Shown here: positions 43,591-52,079 of the stretch, piece after piece
How the letters are laid out: each line of letters starts with the position of its first letter
Position numbering within the stretch: position 1 is the stretch's first letter
From: Clostridia bacterium
GTDB lineage: Bacteria > Bacillota > Clostridia > Oscillospirales > Acutalibacteraceae
Assembly (NCBI GenBank): GCA_017517665.1
Contig: JAFWYP010000033.1
Coordinates: 57,511-121,510 of the forward strand
Direction of reading: 5' to 3'
DNA: 64,000 nt
Translations under genes and position numbers: made by a program
Notes under the pieces: model-generated
Seen by the model: the letters and a program-made list of their open reading frames with translations, nothing else
The model's database searches: none
Told to the model about the DNA's origin: nothing

Positions 43591-43759
43591 GTTTTATTCC
43601 GACTGTGTCGGAGTGATATTATTGCACTTGCAATAGTTTTATTGAAGTCTGTTACTTCAGTGATATTTATTCGCTGATAAACTGACCGAAGGTCAATACC
43701 GCTGTGCGAAGTATAATAACACTGCAATGCAATATCACTCGCCGCAAGGCGAATAAAAC
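43591..43759. repeat. Three-module hairpin repeat element
   Basis: Three copies of GTTTTATT-[hairpin]-AGTGATATT: 43591-43620 with CCGAC-TGT-GTCGG, 43636-43667 with GAAG-TCTGTTA-CTTC, and an inverted copy 43731-43759 whose hairpin is CGCC-TTGC-GGCG read in the same sense. The flanks are constant while the hairpins differ but keep pairing. Between them are TTGCACTTGCAA and a GACC-GAA-GGTC hairpin. Outer copies face each other, so the whole folds as one large structure. Fills the gap between galU and the Stn-like operon. Confidence 0.7.
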
Positions 43760-43770
43760 CGGCGTTGCCA

Positions 43771-45798
43771 TTAAAGTATCTTCAACGCTCCTGTGGGGCA
43801 GATGTTTGCGCACTTCATGCAGTCTTTGCAGACAGCAATTGTTTCGGGGTTATCGAATTCGGGTTTGATAACCGTCTTGAAGCCTCTGCCGACAAGTCCG
43901 AGAATGCCCTTCTGTGCTTCTTCCTTACAGGTGCGTACGCAGAGATTGCAGAGAATGCATTTACCCTGGTCGCGCTCGATTGAAACAAGTCTTTCTTCCT
44001 TGAAGCATTCATGCTTTTCGCCTGCAAGTCTGTCGGGGTTGATAGGCTCGAGATTTGCATAGCGGATAAGCTTGCAGTCCGCATAGTCATGGCATCCGCA
44101 TTCAAGGCAGCGCTTTGCTTCGTTTCTTGCCTGCTCTTCGGAGAAGCCGTTGATAACAGCTTCAAAATTATGCTTTCTGTATTCGGGGTCTTTGACGGGC
44201 ATAACGGCTCTGGGTGCTTTTTCTTTATCGGAAAGCATTTCCGCGGTAACTTCTCTCTTTGAATAATAGGGTTCATGGAATTCAAGGGGCATACCGATGA
44301 GGTAGGCATCAATTGCTCTTGCAGCCTTGTTTGCCTCTGCAATTGCATCAATTGCGATTGAAGCGCCATTGTTGGTGGCATCGCCTGCGGCAAAAACGCC
44401 TTCTATATTTGTGAGACCCGTCACGGTATCTGCAACGATTGTTCCCCATTTTGTCATGCCGATTTCTTCAAATCCCGTGGGAAGGCATTTCTGACCGATT
44501 GCGGCGATAACGGTATCAACCTCAATTGTCCTGAATTCGCCCTCAACGGGAACGGGCTTTCTTCTGCCCGATGCATCGGGTTCGCCGAGTTCCATTATCT
44601 GAAGCTTGACAGCCTTTACCTTGCCGTTTTCACCGATGATTTCGTCGGGATTTGTAAGGAAAAGGAACTGTACTCCTTCTTCCATTGCTTCTTCGATTTC
44701 GATATCCTCAGCAGGAGCTTCAGCTCTTGTTCTGCGGTAGATAACATAAACGTTTTCAGCGCCGCATCTTACAGCGGTACGGCAGGCATCCATCGCCGTG
44801 TTGCCGCCGCCGACAACCGCAACAGCCTTGCCGACATCGGGGATATTGCCCATATTGACTTCACGCAGGAAATCAATACCGCTGAGCACGCCCGAAAGCT
44901 CTTCGCCCTTGCAGCCGACACCGCTTCCTTTCCATGCGCCGATTGCGATAAGAACGGCATCATTGGATTTCTTAAGTTCTTCAAAGGAAATATCCTTGCC
45001 GATTTTAACGTTGTTCTTCATAACAACGCCCGTTTTTGCAATGAGTTCAACTTCGCTTGCAAGCACAGCCTTGGGAAGTCTGTATTCGGGAATGCCGTAT
45101 CTGAGCATACCGCCCATTTCGGGCATAGCTTCGTAAATTGTAACATCATGACCTGCAAGGCGCAGATAATATGCCGCATTAAGACCTGCAGGACCGCCGC
45201 CGACGATTGCAACCTTCTTGCCTGTTGCCTCTGCGATTTCAGGAGCATAGGGATTGCCCGATGCAAGGTCGTTGTCCGCCGCAAAAGCCTTGAGGAAGGC
45301 GATTGAAAGAGGCTCTTCAACAAGAGTGCGTCTGCAATGTGTTTCGCAGGGATGGGGACATACTCTGCCGATTGAAGCAGGGATTGATATTTTTTCTTTG
45401 ATGATTTTAACAGCCTCGCTGTCATTGCCGAGAGCTATCTGCTTTAAGTAGCCCTGAATGTCGGTATGTGCGGGGCAGTTGAGGTGGCACGGACCTGCAC
45501 AGTCGCCCTCATGGTCGCTCATTATAAGCTCAAGAGCAATGTTTCTTGCTCTTTTTACTCTGGGAGAATTTGTGGAGATAACCATTCCGTCGGTTGCAAC
45601 TGCGGAGCAGGCTCTGAGGAGCTTGGGAATTCCCTCCGCTTCAACAACGCAGATGCCGCAGGCACCGTATATTTTAAGATTTCCGTTGTAGCAAAGATTG
45701 GGGATTTCAATGCCGTTTGCGGCGGCAATTTTAAGAACGGTGTCGCCCTTGTTGCCGATTATTTCTTTGCCGTTTATTGTAATTTTAATCTGTTCCAT
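43771..45798 (-). CDS. GltD/NfnB-like flavoprotein with N-terminal 2Fe-2S and C-terminal ferredoxin domain (StnC-like)
   Basis: 675 aa. N-terminal plant/NuoG-type 2Fe-2S domain (Cys about 36, 47, 50, 63: CYNGNLKIYGACGICVV...RAC), a His/Cys cluster GDCAGPCHLNC and CPHPCETHC, then two nucleotide-binding folds of the GltD family (VAIVGGGPAGLNAAYYLRLAGHDVTIYEA; VAVVGGGNTAMDACRTA; FAAGDATNNGAS) and C-terminal 2x4Fe-4S sites (CILCNLCVRTC; CKDCMKCANICPTG). Size and order fit StnC of the Sporomusa-type electron-bifurcating transhydrogenase, which couples NADPH, NAD+ and ferredoxin. Last gene of a three-gene operon. Confidence 0.85.
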   Translation of the reverse strand: MEQIKITINGKEIIGNKGDTVLKIAAANGIEIPNLCYNGNLKIYGACGICVVEAEGIPKLLRACSAVATDGMVISTNSPRVKRARNIALELIMSDHEGDCAGPCHLNCPAHTDIQGYLKQIALGNDSEAVKIIKEKISIPASIGRVCPHPCETHCRRTLVEEPLSIAFLKAFAADNDLASGNPYAPEIAEATGKKVAIVGGGPAGLNAAYYLRLAGHDVTIYEAMPEMGGMLRYGIPEYRLPKAVLASEVELIAKTGVVMKNNVKIGKDISFEELKKSNDAVLIAIGAWKGSGVGCKGEELSGVLSGIDFLREVNMGNIPDVGKAVAVVGGGNTAMDACRTAVRCGAENVYVIYRRTRAEAPAEDIEIEEAMEEGVQFLFLTNPDEIIGENGKVKAVKLQIMELGEPDASGRRKPVPVEGEFRTIEVDTVIAAIGQKCLPTGFEEIGMTKWGTIVADTVTGLTNIEGVFAAGDATNNGASIAIDAIAEANKAARAIDAYLIGMPLEFHEPYYSKREVTAEMLSDKEKAPRAVMPVKDPEYRKHNFEAVINGFSEEQARNEAKRCLECGCHDYADCKLIRYANLEPINPDRLAGEKHECFKEERLVSIERDQGKCILCNLCVRTCKEEAQKGILGLVGRGFKTVIKPEFDNPETIAVCKDCMKCANICPTGALKIL

Positions 45799-45810
45799 TT
45801 CGCCGCCTCC

Positions 45811-47562
45811 TTATTCTACAATGATAGCACCGAAGCGGCAGGAATTTACGCACTGACCGCAGCGGATGCAGATGTCCGGATCAATGATGTGAGCCGCCTT
45901 GACCTCGCCCGAAATTGCCTTTGCGGGGCATTTCTTTGCGCAGAGGGTACAGCCCTTGCACTTATCGGCATCAATTGAATATGTGAGAAGCTCAACGCAT
46001 TCCTTTGCAGGACATTTCTTATCTTTGATGTGAGCCTCGTATTCGTCTCTGAAATAGCGGATTGTTGTTAAAACGGGGTTGGGTGCAGTCTGACCGAGAC
46101 CGCAAAGAGCACCGTCCTTGATTGCTTCGCAAAGCTCCTCGAGAAGCTCGATATCGCCCTCTTTACCCTCACCTTTAACAATACGGGTGAGAATTTCCTG
46201 CATTCTTGCAGTGCCTATACGGCAGTGAACGCATTTTCCGCAGGATTCGAGTGCGGTGAAATCAAGGAAGAATTTGGCCATACCCACCATGCAGGTTGAT
46301 TCATCCATAACAACCATACCGCCCGAGCCCATGATTGCACCCGTTGCGGCAAGAGCCTTGTAGTCGATAACGGTGTCAAGAAGATGTGCAGGGATACAGC
46401 CGCCTGAAGGTCCGCCCATCTGAACAGCCTTGAAGGTTTTGTCGCCCTTTATACCGCCGCCGATGCCATAGATAACGTCGCGGAGAGTTTTACCCATGGG
46501 AATTTCAACAAGACCGCCCTTTTTGATTTTACCCGTGAGGGCAAAAACCTTTGTGCCCTTGCTGTTTTCAGTGCCCATTGCGGCAAAGGCTTCGCCGCCG
46601 TTATTCATAATCCACGCAACGTTTGCAAATGTTTCAACGTTGTTGATGTTTGAGGGCTTATCCATGTAACCCTTCTGTGCAGGGAAGGGAGGCTTGAGTC
46701 TGGGCATACCTCTCTTGCCTTCAAGTGATTCGATAAGTGCGGTTTCTTCGCCGCAAACAAATGCGCCCGCACCTGCCTTTATTCTCATTTCGCATGAGAA
46801 ATCCGTGCCGAGAATGTTCTTTCCGAGAAGATTTGCTTTCTTTGCCTGCTCAATCGCCTTTTCAAGATGAATGATTGCAAGAGGATATTCGGCTCTTACA
46901 TAAACAATCATTTCCTTTGCGCCGATTGCGTATGCGCCGATAAGCATGCCCTCAATAAGGCTATGGGGGTCGGATTCAATGAGTGCTCTGTCCATGAATG
47001 CACCGGGGTCGCCCTCGTCTGCATTACAGATGAGATATTTTTCTTCGCCCTCGCTCTGACGTGCGGCATTCCACTTGAACCATGTGGGGAAGCCTGCACC
47101 GCCTCTGCCTGCAAGTCCCGAAATTTTGATTTCTTCGATAACCTGCTCGGGTGTCATTGTCTTAAGCACTTTTTCAAGACCCTGATAGCCGTCTGCGTTT
47201 CTGTAATCTTCAAGGGATTCGGGGTCGATAAGACCGCAGTGGCGCAGAGCGATTCTTGTCTGACGGTTGAGGAATTCTTCATCATCCTTTGAAATTATGA
47301 TGTGCTCAACAAGCGAAAAATCCTTTGTTTCAACAGCCTTTACGATAGCCTCGGCGTCATTTGCCGAAACCTTTACAAGGCGGTGAACAAGCTCATTTCC
47401 TTCGTAGATATCAACAATGGGTTCAAGGTAGCACATACCGATACATCCTGTGCTGCCGAGAGTAAAGCTTTCGTTTCCGTTCATAAGGGCGGCAATCGCG
47501 TTATGAACCTTTGCGGCACCTGCGGCAACACCGCATGAGCCTTCACCGATGATAATACGCAT
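45811..47562 (-). CDS. NuoF/HydB-like NADH-binding flavoprotein subunit (StnB-like)
   Basis: 583 aa. An N-terminal thioredoxin-like 2Fe-2S domain (GSCGVAAGA...STGCIGMC, about 8-45), the NuoF core with the NADH-binding GLAGRGGAGFPTWFKW, FMN-site ICNADEGDPGAFMDR, GAGAFVCGEETALIESLEG and 4Fe-4S ligands ESCGKCVHCRIG, plus an appended two-cluster ferredoxin domain (CKGCTLCAKKCPAKAI; CIRCGQCVNSCRFG). Such subunits bind NAD(H) in bifurcating hydrogenases, Stn and formate dehydrogenases. Start overlaps the stop of the NuoE-like gene (TAATG). Confidence 0.9.
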   Translation of the reverse strand: MRIIIGEGSCGVAAGAAKVHNAIAALMNGNESFTLGSTGCIGMCYLEPIVDIYEGNELVHRLVKVSANDAEAIVKAVETKDFSLVEHIIISKDDEEFLNRQTRIALRHCGLIDPESLEDYRNADGYQGLEKVLKTMTPEQVIEEIKISGLAGRGGAGFPTWFKWNAARQSEGEEKYLICNADEGDPGAFMDRALIESDPHSLIEGMLIGAYAIGAKEMIVYVRAEYPLAIIHLEKAIEQAKKANLLGKNILGTDFSCEMRIKAGAGAFVCGEETALIESLEGKRGMPRLKPPFPAQKGYMDKPSNINNVETFANVAWIMNNGGEAFAAMGTENSKGTKVFALTGKIKKGGLVEIPMGKTLRDVIYGIGGGIKGDKTFKAVQMGGPSGGCIPAHLLDTVIDYKALAATGAIMGSGGMVVMDESTCMVGMAKFFLDFTALESCGKCVHCRIGTARMQEILTRIVKGEGKEGDIELLEELCEAIKDGALCGLGQTAPNPVLTTIRYFRDEYEAHIKDKKCPAKECVELLTYSIDADKCKGCTLCAKKCPAKAISGEVKAAHIIDPDICIRCGQCVNSCRFGAIIVE

Positions 47563-48059
47563 TATTTGCCCTCCTTTGACTGAATTTCCTTAATAACCGC
47601 AACGGCTGAATCGGGAGTAAGATTGCCGTATGCTTCACCGTTTATCATAATAACGGGCGCAAGCGAGCAGCAACCGAGACACGCAACGTTTTCGAGAGTG
47701 AAAAGACCGTCGGCGGTTGTTTCGCCGTTGCCGATTCCGAGATATTCGGAGATTGCGGCACTGACTCTTTCACTTCCGTTAACATGGCATGCCGTGCCCT
47801 GACACGACATAATGAGATATTTTCCTATGGGTGAGAGTCTGAACTGCGAATAGAAGGTTGCAACGCCCATAACGTCCGCAGGGGTAACACCGATTTTTTC
47901 GGCGATATGATACATGACATCCTTGGGCAGATAGCCATAGATATCCTGAGCTTTCTGAAGTATGGTGATAAGATTGCTTGAAGAGTCACCGTATTTTGCG
48001 AGAATATCCGCAATCAGCGAAAAATCGCTTTTTGGACCCTGACAGCTGCAATTGCACAT
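47562..48059 (-). CDS. NuoE-like thioredoxin-fold 2Fe-2S subunit (StnA-like)
   Basis: 165 aa. Family pattern LITILQKAQDIYGYLPKDVMYHIAEKIGV, FYSQFRLSPIGKYLIMSCQGTAC and VACLGCCSLAPVIMING, giving the four Cys for a 2Fe-2S cluster. Extra Cys at the very N-terminus (MCNCSCQGP). First gene of the NuoE-NuoF-GltD-like operon; no hydrogenase or formate dehydrogenase catalytic gene is adjacent, which favours the transhydrogenase reading. GGAGGGAAAA ribosome site. Confidence 0.92.
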   Translation of the reverse strand: MCNCSCQGPKSDFSLIADILAKYGDSSSNLITILQKAQDIYGYLPKDVMYHIAEKIGVTPADVMGVATFYSQFRLSPIGKYLIMSCQGTACHVNGSERVSAAISEYLGIGNGETTADGLFTLENVACLGCCSLAPVIMINGEAYGNLTPDSAVAVIKEIQSKEGK

Positions 48060-48160
48060 AATATTTTCCCTCCTGAAAACAATTCTACATAAAATATATC
48101 ATATCAAACAATTTTAATCAAGAGAATGATTACGGATAATCTGTATAATATTGTCAACGG

Positions 48161-48189
48161 TTGCTTTTTAGGCAACTTTATGATAAAAT
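48161..48189 (+). promoter_or_regulatory. Promoter of the 48223 gene
   Basis: TTGCTT (48161-48166), 17-bp spacer, TAAAAT (48184-48189), then AAAGGAGAG before the ATG. Confidence 0.6.
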
Positions 48190-48222
48190 AAAAACACAAC
48201 CCCAAGAAAGGAGAGTGACGGA

Positions 48223-50232
48223 ATGAAGAAGATAACCGCTGTAATACTTGCTTTTGTAATGATTTTTTCGGCGTTCACAACGGGTGCACAGGCTGCCCCC
48301 ATAAACGATTTGGTCGTTACGGAAAAAGCTGAAGGTATTTATCTTGAAAGTCCTTTTGTTCTTCATTTCAGGAAGATATTCCGTACTCTTCTCAACGGAT
48401 TCTTTGTGAAATCGGGCGCCGGTTTTCTTGTTGCGGTTACCGATCTGGACCTTGATCAAGAGAAAATCGCTGTTGAAGTCGGTAAAAAGGCGAATCTGAA
48501 AACAAGGATTGACCCGAAGGATGCAAAAAACAAAAAAATAATCTGGCATTCCGATAATCCTGCTGTTGCATCGGTTAATGAAGGTATGGTCAAAGGAAGA
48601 ACCGAAGGCACGGCAACGATTTATGCGATAGCGGATGACGGCGGATTTTATGATAAATGCACCGTTACCGTGAAAGCTGCAACAAATTCCGCAAAATTCA
48701 CTCTTTCATATGTTGACAGCAAAGGAAATCTTATTTCAAAGAGCACTTACAGCACCGCAACCGCAACCTCTCTGACGGTGAGAAAAGATTCAACAATTAC
48801 ACCTGATGAAGGAGAATTTTTCGGCTGGATTTGCGAAAACAACGGAAACCTTTATGAGAACGGTTCGCAAATCAATATAAAGGATTTTTATGTTTATGAC
48901 GATGAGGGTAAAATACAGAGCTTTGATATCGTTCTTCGCGAATCCGTGCGCTACGGAATAAGCGGAAACGACCCGGCGGTGACTCTTTTCGGCGGAAACG
49001 GCAGCGATATTTACAGAGCGATTGAACCTTCGGGCGACGGCGGATATTTTGCTTGCGGCACAACTACCTCAACAACGGGCGTTTTCGCGGGAAGATTTGA
49101 AAATGGCTGGCTTCTGCCTTATTCATTCATCTCAAAGCTTGATTCAAGCGGCAAAACAGAGTGGATAAAAACAATCGGAAGCCAAACGGTCGGCATATAT
49201 ATTAATGATATAGCGGTTCTTTCGGACGGAAATATCATAGCAGTCGGCTATCAGAGCATAAGCGATGTTTCGATGCTGGAAGAACTCGGCGGCTCGGAGG
49301 CTGTGATTTATAAGCTTTCGGGCGATGACGGAAGTATAATCGGTCAAAAAACCTTCGGCGGCAAAAAAGCCGACCTTTTCAATTGCGTTGCCAAAACCAC
49401 AAAGGGATTTGCAGTCGGCGGTAAAACGGCATCATCCGACGGAGATTTTGAAGGCTATTCCGAAAACAGCGCAATCCTTTTCCATTTCGACACGGATTTC
49501 AATATTCTCTGGAAAAAATCTTTCAGCGGCTCAAACGGCGGTTCGGTTGACGGCATAAGCGCCGATAACCTCGGCAACATTTTTATTTCGTGCACAACAA
49601 ATTCAACCGACGGAGATTTCGCCTCGTTCAGAGGACTTATGGGCGGTTATATTGATACCGTAATCATCAAATTCAACCATTCGGGCACAAGACAGTGGTA
49701 TTATGTAATCGCATCAAGCGGACGTGATGAGTTCAGAGCAGTTCAGGCAGACGGCTCGGGCGGCTGCATAGTCGGCGGACAGTATGAGCTGTTCACAACG
49801 ACCGTTCCCGACGGAACACTTTCGGATGTGCATAACTGCGGCGGCATAGATGCACTTCTTTTCAGCATCGGTACTTACGGAACACTCAGCTGGACAAAGG
49901 TGCTTTCGGGTTACGGCAATGACTATATAACCGATATCGCAAAGGGTTCAAAGGGTTACGCTGTAACGGGATATACCACTTCGTCCAACCGCGAATTTGC
50001 CTCCATGGGAAATCTCGGAGAAACGGACGGCTATGTTTGCTATGTCAATTCATCGGGAGTAACGCTTTCGGTGAATGCTCAGGCGGGAACGTCGGAAGAC
50101 TCCGCTTCATGCGTTGCCTGCAACGGCGCAAACTATGTTGTTGCGGGTAAAACGAAATCCGATAACGGAAGCTTTGCAGAGCATTCGGGCAGCAGCTACA
50201 TGGGTTATACCGCTAAATATACAGTTTCATAA
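48223..50232 (+). CDS. Secreted Ig-like (BIG_2) plus beta-propeller-like protein
   Basis: 669 aa. Sec signal peptide (to about 25, AQAAP), an amphipathic stretch (LHFRKIFRTLLNGFFVKSG, about 49-67), a bacterial Ig-like BIG_2 domain (about 75-150: LDLDQEKIAVEVGKKANLKT...IIWHSDNPAVASVNEGMVKG), a small beta domain, then about 400 residues of propeller-like repeats (DGNIIAVGYQS, KGFAVGGKTASSDGDFEG, KGYAVTGYTTSSN, ANYVVAGKTKSDNG). Paralogue of the lipoprotein at 611, differing by the lack of a lipobox. Likely surface or secreted adhesion or sensing protein; function unknown. Confidence 0.85.
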   Translation: MKKITAVILAFVMIFSAFTTGAQAAPINDLVVTEKAEGIYLESPFVLHFRKIFRTLLNGFFVKSGAGFLVAVTDLDLDQEKIAVEVGKKANLKTRIDPKDAKNKKIIWHSDNPAVASVNEGMVKGRTEGTATIYAIADDGGFYDKCTVTVKAATNSAKFTLSYVDSKGNLISKSTYSTATATSLTVRKDSTITPDEGEFFGWICENNGNLYENGSQINIKDFYVYDDEGKIQSFDIVLRESVRYGISGNDPAVTLFGGNGSDIYRAIEPSGDGGYFACGTTTSTTGVFAGRFENGWLLPYSFISKLDSSGKTEWIKTIGSQTVGIYINDIAVLSDGNIIAVGYQSISDVSMLEELGGSEAVIYKLSGDDGSIIGQKTFGGKKADLFNCVAKTTKGFAVGGKTASSDGDFEGYSENSAILFHFDTDFNILWKKSFSGSNGGSVDGISADNLGNIFISCTTNSTDGDFASFRGLMGGYIDTVIIKFNHSGTRQWYYVIASSGRDEFRAVQADGSGGCIVGGQYELFTTTVPDGTLSDVHNCGGIDALLFSIGTYGTLSWTKVLSGYGNDYITDIAKGSKGYAVTGYTTSSNREFASMGNLGETDGYVCYVNSSGVTLSVNAQAGTSEDSASCVACNGANYVVAGKTKSDNGSFAEHSGSSYMGYTAKYTVS

Positions 50233-50236
50233 AAAT

Positions 50237-50269
50237 AAGGCACACTTCAAAAAATGAAGTGTGCCTTTT
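50237..50269. terminator. Bidirectional terminator
   Basis: 13-bp perfect stem AAGGCACACTTCA / TGAAGTGTGCCTT with a five-A loop and T/A tracts on both sides; serves the convergent genes at 48223 and 50271. Confidence 0.88.
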
Positions 50270-50270
50270 G

Positions 50271-50927
50271 TTATTCTTCAAGATTTTTGACCGTAGGCAG
50301 ATTCCAACGGAATATCGTTGCAAGTATTCTGATAATCAGAACCGAACCTGCGCCGATTATGATTGCAAGTGTTGATGAGCAGATGTTATAGTGAATAAGT
50401 ATGTAATATATAACCGAACCGATTATCGCGGCAAGGGCATAAACCCTTTTGCGCAGGATTTTAGGGACTCTGCCTGCCATTATATCGCGCATGACACCGC
50501 CGCCCACACCCGTGAGGGTTGCAACAAAAACGGTGAGGAACATATTTTCCTCAAAGCCGCAGGCGATTGCGCTGTTGACACCGCCGATAACAAAAACCGA
50601 AAGACCGATTGAGTCAAAGATATTTATGACCTGCGAATAAACGTCGAAATGCTTCTGTATTCTTTTTCCGAAGAAATATGCTGTCCAGAAAACAACAAGA
50701 GAAGTAATAACGGCGGTTATCGCATAAACGGATTTGCGGAATGCCATGGGAGGAAGATATCCGAGAATGATATCTCTTACTATACCGCCGCCGACTGCCG
50801 TTACTGTGCCGAGAACAATTGCGCCGAAGATATCAAATTTTTTCTCGATTGCGGTTATAACACCTGTTATCGCAAACGCAACCGTACCGATCAATTCAAT
50901 TGCAAGCAGAACGGAATCAAGGTTCAT
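50271..50927 (-). CDS. TRIC/UPF0126 family membrane channel or transporter
   Basis: 218 aa, seven predicted helices as two repeats. Each repeat has the conserved TAVGGGIVRDIILGYLPPMAF and TGVGGGVMRDIMAGRVPKIL motif of the YadS/UPF0126 family. Bacterial members are described as trimeric intracellular cation channel homologues or as glycine transporters; substrate undetermined. ATG preceded by AAGGAGAAA. Overlaps the DUF2809 gene by 11 bp. Confidence 0.92.
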   Translation of the reverse strand: MNLDSVLLAIELIGTVAFAITGVITAIEKKFDIFGAIVLGTVTAVGGGIVRDIILGYLPPMAFRKSVYAITAVITSLVVFWTAYFFGKRIQKHFDVYSQVINIFDSIGLSVFVIGGVNSAIACGFEENMFLTVFVATLTGVGGGVMRDIMAGRVPKILRKRVYALAAIIGSVIYYILIHYNICSSTLAIIIGAGSVLIIRILATIFRWNLPTVKNLEE

Positions 50928-51306
50928 CGGTTTTTCTCCTTAAAATGATTTCGGCAGCAAAAAATATCAGTCCGCCGATAATATAGCAAACAATATCTTT
51001 TATATCAAAAGTTCTTCCGAGTGCCGTGCTCAGAATAACGTTGTTTTCAAGTCCGAGAAGCTTCACAAAATCAAAATATTGCAGAATTTCGATTATAACT
51101 GCAAAAAGCGTTGCAAAAACGGGGATGATTTTCGACCTTTCAGGAAAGATAATCCTTAAAAAAGCACAGACGAGCATAACTACAAGAACGTAGCCGATAA
51201 ACGGGCGGACAAAATCATCGTGAACAAGAACCGCGATTGCAACCTCAACCGCAAAAAGCAATATAAATATAATGATATATGTAAGTCTTGATTTATTTTT
51301 CATCAT
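50917..51306 (-). CDS. DUF2809 family membrane protein
   Basis: 129 aa with four predicted membrane helices. The pattern FVRPFIGYVLVVMLVCAFLR...EILQYFDFVKLLGLENN...LGRTFDIKDIVCYIIGGLIFF is that of DUF2809/VanZ-like small membrane proteins; function unknown. Translationally coupled to tadA upstream (14-bp overlap) and the TRIC gene downstream. Confidence 0.85.
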   Translation of the reverse strand: MMKNKSRLTYIIIFILLFAVEVAIAVLVHDDFVRPFIGYVLVVMLVCAFLRIIFPERSKIIPVFATLFAVIIEILQYFDFVKLLGLENNVILSTALGRTFDIKDIVCYIIGGLIFFAAEIILRRKTDEP

Positions 51307-51757
51307 TTTTTCTTTTTCTCAAATCCGCAAAAAAGTCGGAGAGCAATGCCGCGCATTCCTCCTGCATAAAGCCCGAAACCACTTCGGGTTTGTGGTTATA
51401 GGGTAAATCAAAAAGATTGACAACCGAACCGCAGGAACCCGCCTTGTAATCCGATGCTCCGAAAACAAGACGGCGTATGCGTGAATTTATGATTGCGCCC
51501 GTACACATCGGGCAGGGTTCAAGCGTGACATACATCTCGCATTCCCAGAGTCTCCAGCCGCCGAGTTTTTTGCAGGCAATGTCAATCGCCTCGATTTCGG
51601 CATGGGCAAGAGCGTTTTTGCCGTATTCACGGCGGTTTCTTCCAACCGAAACAACCTCGCCGCCACGCACAACAACCGCACCGACGGGCACCTCATGCTC
51701 ATCAGCGGCAAGTTTTGCCTGTTCAATTGCAAGGTTCATAAAATATGTATCGGTCAT
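51293..51757 (-). CDS. tadA: tRNA-specific adenosine deaminase
   Basis: 154 aa; converts A34 to inosine in tRNA-Arg(ACG). Zinc deaminase motif AHAEIEAIDIA (His, Glu) and PCPMCTGAI (two Cys), with the TadA-typical VPVGAVVV and RLVFGASDYKAGSCGS. Start MTDTYFMNLA has AGGAAG just upstream. The MITE-like element begins 10 bp before the start, at the edge of the ribosome site, so it likely separated tadA from its former upstream sequence. Confidence 0.94.
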   Translation of the reverse strand: MTDTYFMNLAIEQAKLAADEHEVPVGAVVVRGGEVVSVGRNRREYGKNALAHAEIEAIDIACKKLGGWRLWECEMYVTLEPCPMCTGAIINSRIRRLVFGASDYKAGSCGSVVNLFDLPYNHKPEVVSGFMQEECAALLSDFFADLRKRKNDEK

Positions 51758-51766
51758 AATTCTTCC

Positions 51767-52044
51767 TAAGGTGAATGGAGTAATCCGAACCGTGATTTTC
51801 ACGGGCTGATTTCCGTTCACCCATCGTTAAACTACTCGCAAATCCACAAAGGATTTGCTGCGTTTTGTGCCTTGGTTGACCAAAAATCCTCTCCGTGAAA
51901 ATTCTTCGACCCAAAAGCGAAGGATTTTCAGACGATTTTTGGTTGTTGAGGTTGCAGGAAGGCTGACGCCTTTCAATGCCGAAACTCCGAAAAGCGGCGA
52001 AAAGACTCGCTTTTGGGCAGGTTTGGATTACTCCATTCACCTTA
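51767..52044. mobile_element. MITE-like element with 18-20-bp terminal inverted repeats and TA flanks
   Basis: Left end TAAGGTGAATGGAGTAATCC (51767-51786) and right end GGATTACTCCATTCACCTTA (52025-52044) are perfect inverted repeats whose outer bases are TA, the target duplication expected for IS630/Tc1-mariner-type transposition. The interior has no gene but is strongly structured: CCGTGA-TTT-TCACGG, GCAAATCC-ACAAA-GGATTTGC, nested CCAAAAATC/GATTTTTGG around CTTCG/CGAAG, and AAGGC-TGAC-GCCTT. Accounts for most of the tadA-glgP gap. Confidence 0.75.
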
Positions 52045-52070
52045 AAGGCGGTTTCAAAAGAAACCGCCTT
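52045..52070 (-). terminator. Hairpin after glgP, probable terminator
   Basis: 11-bp perfect stem AAGGCGGTTTC / GAAACCGCCTT with an AAAA loop. Read leftwards it is followed by TTAAGG, the first bases of the MITE-like element, so a T tract is lacking. Confidence 0.55.
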
Positions 52071-52079
52071 GAATTATTA

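Noticed and set aside
43591-43759. CRISPR array reading of the repeated GTTTTATT/AGTGATATT modules
   Set aside because: Only three modules, one inverted, with no regular spacers and no cas genes; hairpin-module repeat instead.
48145-48152. TATAAT near 48147 as a promoter for the 48223 gene
   Set aside because: No acceptable -35 at 16-18 bp; the TTGCTT/TAAAAT pair at 48161-48189 fits better.
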